IMG/VR virus record: IMGVR_UViG_3300009164_000235
Location: 1-30,322 of that record
Strand: one strand, 5' to 3'
DNA: 30,322 nt
From: a virus
Numbering within the stretch: position 1 is the first letter of the stretch; each line of letters begins with the position of its first letter. The position numbers and the translations under genes were made by a program. Below, piece by piece: positions 25,133 through 30,322 of this stretch. The notes beneath the pieces were generated by a model, which was given only the letters and a program-made list of their open reading frames with translations, ran no database searches and was not told the origin of the DNA.

Positions 25133-25170
25133 AAAAAAAAAAATGGTTGCTCAAATTTAATGAACAACCA
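25133..25170 (-). terminator. Strong intrinsic terminator after the GH73-like gene
   Basis: The coding strand reads TGGTTGTTCA-TTAAATT-TGAGCAACCA followed by eleven T. The stem has ten pairs with one G-T wobble and begins 7 bases after the stop codon region of the upstream gene. Confidence 0.88.
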
Positions 25171-25177
25171 AGTTAAA

Positions 25178-26047
25178 TTAAAATTCTTCTATAATGATTG
25201 GAAGGTTTTCTGTTTTGAATTTCCAAAATTCTGCCATAAATTGTGCTCTAAACTTATACTTGGGGTCTGTATGATATCCAGATTCATAAACGCATTTGCA
25301 TATGCTTTCATATAATTGTTTCTTTGGTAATTTATAATTTGCTTTCTTGCAGTCATAATATCTTCCTGAATTTAATACTTTTGCCCAAGCCTCAATTCCT
25401 TCTTGAGTATTTTTTGCACTCATAAATTTTGCTTTCATAGTTACATTTTTTCCCCTTATCACCTCATAGGTTCTATATGTCACAGAACCATGCCCCTTAA
25501 ATGCCTTCATTCCTCCCGCATTTGCGTGCAGTCGCCATAAGTTGGTCTCAATGCCATTAGTGGTTGCCTCAATGATAAAGAATGAATAGAGCATAGATAT
25601 GGGGAATTCTGTCAGTAGATGTAAATTCATTAACATACTCTCATAATGAAATGCCATCCACATTCTTCTCATCTGAACCAAAGTGGCTTTATCCAAATTT
25701 CTAAATCCATTAATTTTAAGATGTTTTCTTAATGCAGTCTTATCCATATTTCGAATATCATAAACATATGACCTTTTTGAATAAGCATCCTCATCAATTA
25801 TTGTAACACCTTCAAGCACATCATTTTCTGGTATGATTGATTCTGTTATATCAACTTTCACTTTAATGGGCTCAATCACCTTTTCAATAAAAACCGTTTC
25901 TTGTTGAATTATTGGGAGATAAGATTGTTTTTCATATTTAATTTTGCTTGGGGTATATATTACCCCCAATAAAAATGAACCCCATAATCCAAATGCAATA
26001 TACATTGCAACATTGGGGTTGCTCTTTGGTAAAGTATTTTTTTTCAT
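25178..26047 (-). CDS. Membrane-anchored GH73-like N-acetylglucosaminidase (probable endolysin or tail lysin)
   Basis: The 289-residue protein has an N-terminal membrane segment (about 12-31, VAMYIAFGLWGSFLLGVIY) after a short basic stretch, so it looks like a signal anchor. After a linker (about 32-100), residues about 140-265 resemble the FlgJ/GH73 glucosaminidase pattern: FFIIEATTNGIETNLW (Glu160 likely catalytic), LHANAGGMKAFKG, and a C-terminal GYHTDPKYKFRAQF typical of the family. It would cut peptidoglycan glycan strands. The anchor would place it in the inner membrane facing the periplasm, like signal-arrest endolysins. It lies between sheath and HAD-like genes and has terminators on both sides (26134-26170 upstream, 25133-25170 downstream), so it is likely a separate transcription unit. 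Family assignment is moderate; no holin was seen beside it. Confidence 0.75.
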   Translation of the reverse strand: MKKNTLPKSNPNVAMYIAFGLWGSFLLGVIYTPSKIKYEKQSYLPIIQQETVFIEKVIEPIKVKVDITESIIPENDVLEGVTIIDEDAYSKRSYVYDIRNMDKTALRKHLKINGFRNLDKATLVQMRRMWMAFHYESMLMNLHLLTEFPISMLYSFFIIEATTNGIETNLWRLHANAGGMKAFKGHGSVTYRTYEVIRGKNVTMKAKFMSAKNTQEGIEAWAKVLNSGRYYDCKKANYKLPKKQLYESICKCVYESGYHTDPKYKFRAQFMAEFWKFKTENLPIIIEEF

Positions 26048-26133
26048 TAATTTATATATTATATAAAAAAATAATACTTGATATTATGAAAGTAAACTAA
26101 TTGCTCATAACATATACAAAAACCCCAAATATT

Positions 26134-26170
26134 AAAAAACCCCCACCTCAAATTAGAAGCAGGGGGGTTT
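26134..26170 (-). terminator. Intrinsic terminator downstream of the tail sheath gene
   Basis: On the coding strand AAACCCCC and GGGGGTTT pair (arms 26163-26170 and 26137-26144) and are followed by a T6 run. It lies about 60 bases after the sheath stop and is the second of two hairpins. Confidence 0.85.
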
Positions 26171-26177
26171 GTTGGAA

Positions 26178-26220
26178 ATATCCATCATTATCAACCATTA
26201 TGGTATTTAATGATGGATAT
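26178..26220 (-). promoter_or_regulatory. Perfect 13-pair stem-loop just after the sheath stop codon
   Basis: Arms ATATCCATCATTA and TAATGATGGATAT are exact complements around a 17-base loop, starting 8 bases after the sheath stop. There is no T-run, so it is not a terminator by itself. It may protect the 3' end of the abundant sheath mRNA ahead of the terminator. Confidence 0.65.
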
Positions 26221-26228
26221 AATCATCA

Positions 26229-29200
26229 TTATATATCTTCAAACGAAGCGCCAGTAGGTGTTATGACAAATTCCAAAGAGATAAATTCAAGACTTTTTGA
26301 TGGCTTGATGTAGATTTTTCCACTCATTGTATTTCTATCAATATCCTCTGGGTCATTTGAAACTGTAACACGGAAATCAGTTAAACCACGATCCCTTCTA
26401 ATACCATCTAAGATTGGATTTACCGTATCCAAAAACTGTTGGCGTACTATCTGGTCATTTTGTTCAAAAAGTAATCTCACAGCCACAGCAGAGATTAATT
26501 TACGCGCTTGCAATAACAACCTACGAACATTAAGTCTGTTTAATGCTGATTCTCTAACTTGCAAGGTTTTATTTCCCCAAATCACAGTATTCACATCAGA
26601 GAATGTTGCAATTGGATTTATTCTTCCTTGGTATAAAGTATCCCTATCATCTTGTGTTAACTTTAATCTTGCTTTAACTGAATTAACTAAACCCCTATTA
26701 TAACCTGCTGATGCAAACCAAGGGAATGCCACATTATCAGTTAATGCCAAATTCCTACAAACCTCTGCTGTTGGTGGGATATAAACTTGGGTATTATTAA
26801 CTTGGTCTCTAACCAAAATCCAAGGATAATATGTTGCTGTATAATTTGAATCAATGTTTGTTTCCTCCAATGATACAATGGATTCTTGGGGATAAATAAC
26901 ATTATTAACATCAGTTGTGAATAAATTAGCATCTGGCGTTGTAACAATATAAATTGAATCTGCTCTATCGCTTTCAACCATATCAATAGTACTTTCAACC
27001 AAATTACTATTATTAAGGTAGTCAATACCAGGTGTAACAAATACATTTATATTTGTTGATTCTGGGTTTTTAAACGTTAAGATACCTTTAAGATATGCAT
27101 AATAATCTGTTGTGGCAAAATCAATTGTATTATCACCTTCAATTATTTGTTTAAATGTACCTTGACCTGTTGCTCCAGCGTATTTACCTATAACAGATAA
27201 TGCACCCCTCATATAATCACTTCCACCAATTTGATAAGTATCACCATTGGTTCTCTTTTCAGAATAAACATCCCAACCATCAAAACCACCTTCAAATAAT
27301 AAAGTGAATTTCCTTGAATATAAATAATAGTAAGGATTTGTATTACCTTCTGGTTCAGATGTAAAATCACCCGCACCTACCTCAAAGGCTGTTTGACCAC
27401 TTGTTGTATAAAGATTAGCTATATTAACAACTGTTGCACCAGAATCCATATGGAATCCTTTTGTAACCACATTCCATTCATCACCATCTGATATTATATA
27501 ACTTGGATTTACCTTTCCTTTATAAGATAAGAATGAATTATCATAACCATAAGAAGTTGAGAATCCAAGATAAGTTCTTTTTAAATTATCAGCAGCCACT
27601 GCATTTGATGCAGCAAATGGTTCGTTATTAACAACCTCATTGTTATAGTTATATTTTGTTTTATATAATAAACTTGGCGTTAATTTTGTTCCATATTTTC
27701 TGTGGGGATATCCCATAAAACCAGAAGGTATAGCATCTGTTGGAAAATCATCTCCCATTTCAAGCATAATATATTTTGAAACTAAATTATATTCCCCATC
27801 ACTTGTACCTATTTTTTTACCAATAAAACTATTTTGTGTCTCATCCAAACTACAATTTGTATACTTCTCTAAAACAATAGGTGAACTATCTGAATCGTAG
27901 AAACTTCTAACCAATACATCAAATGTCCTATTCTTAAATGACATATTAATTATTGATACTTTTATTTCAGTATTGGCATTACTACCATCAGATATTGAAA
28001 TAAACTTAAATAAATTATAAACTTTATTACCCCTCAATTCCGAAACAACAAAAGGTGTTTTTGGTGATTGAAACTTTTCAAGATACCACCCAATTGAAGA
28101 AGCATTAAGGCTTCTTGCATTAGGTAAATAAGTTAAAACACTTCTTACCCCTCTAATATAACCAAGTTTATATGCTTGATTAAGTAAATTTGGATAATGC
28201 TCTTCAACAAATATTGGCACATCATTTCTATCCTTACCAAAATTATCAACACCTAATACATTTGTTATGTAATTTGAATTTGTATTCTTTAAAGAAACAT
28301 TAAATGTGAAATTATTATTTGATGTTGTTTTCCCACTTAATACAAAATTATTATATGGACTACTATCAATTTTACCACTATTAAGTGTATCAATATTTAA
28401 TGAATTACCTGTTAATGAATATATTTGACCATGATTAACAACAGAATAGTTTGTTATACCACGAGATCTGATAGTCGCAACAACCATATCATTGAATTGA
28501 TTGTATGGCGTTCCTGAAAATTTATACGTGTTACCAGATACTACTCCAGAAAAAGACCCACCAGTTTGACTCCAAGATGCAATATTGTAATAAAATGAAT
28601 AACCAACATATACGTTGGGGTCGATTGGGGTATCACCATCAACAGCCAATAAACTACCATTTATATCAATACCTGTTGCCAAATCAAATGTTGCATAATA
28701 CCAAAAATCATTTTCACTATCAGGTTTGTTATCACTACCCAAAGATACTGTTGTACCAAAATAATTATAACTAGTTAATCCAGATTTAGTTGACCCTGTT
28801 ATTGAGTTATATGCACTAACTGGAATTGAACCATAAGTTGTTGTCTGTCCAGTTAAGGTATTAGACAATGCAACACTATTAACAAATGATTTTAAATCGT
28901 CAAAAAAAGTTGTTGTAGTACCTACACTTGTTGTGTATGTATTTGACGAAAAAGAAGAAATGTTCATATTGTTTGGATATGTTCCAGATACATTAAAAGT
29001 TGCAGTTGAACCAGTTGTTCCAGTAAATGAAATATTAAATGAATTACCCGTAGTAGTGTAACCAATAGTTGAATGGTTAACGTTCGCAATTGTAGTTATA
29101 GACCAAGATGGACCAGCATCATAGCCAGATAAACCCAATACTCTTGTAACATACATTTGATTTGATTGCTGCAAATATGATTTGGCAATATATGCAGACT

Positions 29201-29423
29201 CATATTTTGGTATTTGTGTGTTTATATATTTTTCAGGTGATGTGCCACCAAAATACAATTGAAATTCATCATAACTAGTAATGAATATAGGCTCAAATGC
29301 GGGACCTTTAATTGTTTCACCAACCATACCTAGTGTTGTTACACCAATACTTTGAGAAACAAATGTTAAATCTGTTTCAGATGTATATACACCAGGCGAT
29401 ACGAATACTTTTTGATTTGCCAT
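26229..29423 (-). CDS. 18: Tail sheath protein (gp18-like), enlarged
   Basis: The protein forms the contractile sheath around the tail tube. The start VFVSPGVYTSETDLTF and the C-terminal third (about 785-1064) are typical: NVFVTPGIDY, YPWILVRD, NVAFPWFASAGYNRG, NRLNVRRLLLQARKLI and the end SLEFVITPTGASFEDI. With 1064 residues it is about 400 longer than T4 gp18 (659). The extra length is a Ser/Thr/Gly/Asn-rich region (about 115-400 and beyond) of strand-forming, low-complexity type, such as the run TGTTGSTATFNVSGTYPNN. In T4 gp18, insertion domains point outward from the sheath, so these are probably surface domains. The ATG at 29423 has an A/T leader and a TATTTATG box about 22 bases upstream. 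Two hairpins follow the stop. Confidence 0.95.
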   Translation of the reverse strand: MANQKVFVSPGVYTSETDLTFVSQSIGVTTLGMVGETIKGPAFEPIFITSYDEFQLYFGGTSPEKYINTQIPKYESAYIAKSYLQQSNQMYVTRVLGLSGYDAGPSWSITTIANVNHSTIGYTTTGNSFNISFTGTTGSTATFNVSGTYPNNMNISSFSSNTYTTSVGTTTTFFDDLKSFVNSVALSNTLTGQTTTYGSIPVSAYNSITGSTKSGLTSYNYFGTTVSLGSDNKPDSENDFWYYATFDLATGIDINGSLLAVDGDTPIDPNVYVGYSFYYNIASWSQTGGSFSGVVSGNTYKFSGTPYNQFNDMVVATIRSRGITNYSVVNHGQIYSLTGNSLNIDTLNSGKIDSSPYNNFVLSGKTTSNNNFTFNVSLKNTNSNYITNVLGVDNFGKDRNDVPIFVEEHYPNLLNQAYKLGYIRGVRSVLTYLPNARSLNASSIGWYLEKFQSPKTPFVVSELRGNKVYNLFKFISISDGSNANTEIKVSIINMSFKNRTFDVLVRSFYDSDSSPIVLEKYTNCSLDETQNSFIGKKIGTSDGEYNLVSKYIMLEMGDDFPTDAIPSGFMGYPHRKYGTKLTPSLLYKTKYNYNNEVVNNEPFAASNAVAADNLKRTYLGFSTSYGYDNSFLSYKGKVNPSYIISDGDEWNVVTKGFHMDSGATVVNIANLYTTSGQTAFEVGAGDFTSEPEGNTNPYYYLYSRKFTLLFEGGFDGWDVYSEKRTNGDTYQIGGSDYMRGALSVIGKYAGATGQGTFKQIIEGDNTIDFATTDYYAYLKGILTFKNPESTNINVFVTPGIDYLNNSNLVESTIDMVESDRADSIYIVTTPDANLFTTDVNNVIYPQESIVSLEETNIDSNYTATYYPWILVRDQVNNTQVYIPPTAEVCRNLALTDNVAFPWFASAGYNRGLVNSVKARLKLTQDDRDTLYQGRINPIATFSDVNTVIWGNKTLQVRESALNRLNVRRLLLQARKLISAVAVRLLFEQNDQIVRQQFLDTVNPILDGIRRDRGLTDFRVTVSNDPEDIDRNTMSGKIYIKPSKSLEFISLEFVITPTGASFEDI

Positions 29424-29445
29424 TATTTTTTATTTTATTTATTTA

Positions 29446-29453
29446 CATAAATA
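29446..29453 (-). promoter_or_regulatory. TATTTATG box, putative late promoter variant
   Basis: The coding strand reads AGATATTTATGTAAATAAA, ending 22 bases before the sheath ATG. It is one base off the TATTTATA form. Confidence 0.3.
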
Positions 29454-29514
29454 TCTAAAAAATAACTAAAAACTATTAACATAATTAATTAATTGTTTTT
29501 TTTGACAAACCAAA

Positions 29515-29522
29515 TATAAATA
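29515..29522 (-). promoter_or_regulatory. TATTTATA box, putative late promoter
   Basis: The exact box lies just past the stop of the Cys-rich gene (coding strand TTATATTTATATTTGG), about 90 bases before the sheath ATG. Confidence 0.3.
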
Positions 29523-29526
29523 TAAT

Positions 29527-30322
29527 TTAAGAGCCTCCTCCAACAGAACAAAATTGCCCAGTATTTGTTACATCTATTTCTGGGTCACTTGGTGCTGGTG
29601 GGAAAGCAGTAGCAGCTACGCATATAGATGCATTTTCACCAACCTCTAAAAACCATTGTGAACCACCTCCATCACATCCAGTATATACAACAGACCCAGG
29701 ATAAGGTGATAAATTTGTTATAGAATAAATTGTACAACACTGACAGAATGTGCTATTAGATTCTACAAGGCTACCTTGTCTTGTTGTGTTATATCCATCA
29801 GCACATGGATTGTTTTGTACTTCAACATTATACTTGTTACATGTTCCATAACAATTAAATGAACCACTATTTACCCAATTTTGTGCTGTTGATTGACCAC
29901 AACATCCTCCACAGAATGTGGAATTTGTTGCCACAAGGCTACCTTGTCTTGTTGTGTTATATCCAGATGCGCATATGTTGTTTTGGATTTCAACATTGTA
30001 TTTGTCACATGTTCCATAACAATCAAATGAACCAGTATTTACCCAATTTTCGGTTGCATTACAAGGTGTTCCAGTATTAATTATTCGTGTTTGATTATAT
30101 GTTGGACTACATAGATTATCGTCTCTTTGTGGTTGTCTAAGAGTACAACCCACACAAGTTGGTGAACCATTAGTAACCCAATTTTGTGCTGTTGATTGAC
30201 CACAACATCCTCCACAGAATGTGGAATTTGTTGCCACAAGGCTACCTTGTCTTGTTGTGTTATATCCAGCAGCACATGAATTGTTTTGTACTTCAACATT
30301 ATACTTGCTACATGTTCCATAA
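29527..30322 (-). CDS. Cys-rich repeat protein, C-terminal part (runs off window; likely virion adhesin)
   Basis: The frame is open to the window edge, so the true start is outside; a GTG at 30237 is not the start because the repeat continues upstream of it. About 264 residues are visible. They consist of tandem units of about 56 residues beginning YGTC(S/D/N)KYNVE, continuing CA-x-GYNTTRQGSLV and NSTFCGGCCGQSTAQNWV, ended by a non-repeat C-terminal cap (from about CTIYSITNLSP onward). One unit is replaced by a related half-unit containing DDNLCSPTYNQTR. Similar Cys-rich, SPTYNQTR-type repeats occur in proteins of Bacteroidota and their phages, as I recall. Position before the tail sheath suggests a tail fibre or surface adhesin. 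The fold is unknown and disulfides or metal binding are both possible. Confidence 0.85.
   Translation of the reverse strand, partial: YGTCSKYNVEVQNNSCAAGYNTTRQGSLVATNSTFCGGCCGQSTAQNWVTNGSPTCVGCTLRQPQRDDNLCSPTYNQTRIINTGTPCNATENWVNTGSFDCYGTCDKYNVEIQNNICASGYNTTRQGSLVATNSTFCGGCCGQSTAQNWVNSGSFNCYGTCNKYNVEVQNNPCADGYNTTRQGSLVESNSTFCQCCTIYSITNLSPYPGSVVYTGCDGGGSQWFLEVGENASICVAATAFPPAPSDPEIDVTNTGQFCSVGGGS
29873..29966 (-). repeat. 94-base perfect direct repeat, copy 1
   Basis: It is identical to 30176-30269, 303 bases away, inside the Cys-rich gene. It encodes the QSTAQNWV and NTTRQGSLV part of the repeat unit. A third, partial copy of the ACAAGGCTACCTTGT stretch is at about 29765. Confidence 0.95.
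30176..30269 (-). repeat. 94-base perfect direct repeat, copy 2
   Basis: It is the exact second copy of 29873-29966. Base identity rather than only protein similarity points to recent duplication or gene conversion. Confidence 0.95.

Noticed and set aside
3139-29522. TATAAATA on the + strand read as T4-type late promoters firing to the right
   Set aside because: No supportable gene is on the + strand, so any promoter role must serve the minus strand; recorded instead as TATTTATA boxes.
29766-30269. Direct repeats as a CRISPR array
   Set aside because: The repeats are long, in frame, and code for a protein repeat; there are no unique spacers of even length.

Overview
The window is an AT-rich segment of a contractile-tailed (T4-like, Caudoviricetes) phage genome. 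Every gene I can support is on the minus strand, so transcription runs from high to low coordinates. The likely host is a member of the Bacteroidota. This rests on start codons with A/T-rich leaders instead of Shine-Dalgarno sequences and on the Cys-rich repeat protein style; it is inference, not proof.

In transcription order, the first part (30322 to 8031) is the virion tail module. It holds the 3' end of a Cys-rich repeat protein, a very large tail sheath (gp18-like), a membrane-anchored GH73-like glucosaminidase, a HAD-like protein, the tail tube (gp19-like), a gp26-like baseplate hub assembly protein with a small overlapping +1-frame partner, a tape-measure-like protein, a 1554-residue baseplate protein with an OmpA-like segment, a gp53/LysM-like wedge protein, a 2245-residue hub-like protein with a possible lytic domain, and two small proteins of unknown function. 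Finding lytic and HAD genes between sheath and tube is unusual.

The second part (7926 to 1) is the DNA replication, recombination and nucleotide module: gp32-like single-strand binding protein, UvsX recombinase, RNase H-like 5' nuclease, an unknown 152-residue protein, the gp41-type replicative helicase, NrdB and the start of NrdA.

The most striking system is the helicase locus at 1458-4506. The gp41 gene is broken into two separate genes. The upstream gene ends in an N-terminal split-intein half and the downstream gene begins with the matching C-terminal half, so an intact helicase must be made by protein trans-splicing. Between them sits a free-standing homing endonuclease with a Vsr-like (EDxHD-type) C-terminal nuclease and six YG-x3-G repeats. 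Its start codon lies in the 3' arm of a long hairpin. The fractured-gene arrangement belongs to a class described from marine metagenomes (gp41-type split inteins); the hairpin control and the repeat array look like the less explored parts.

A recurring minus-strand box, TATTTATA, sits shortly before many structural genes and before the endonuclease but not before the replication genes. It may be a late promoter. No intergenic gap exceeds about 180 bases, and no tRNA, rRNA or CRISPR array was seen.
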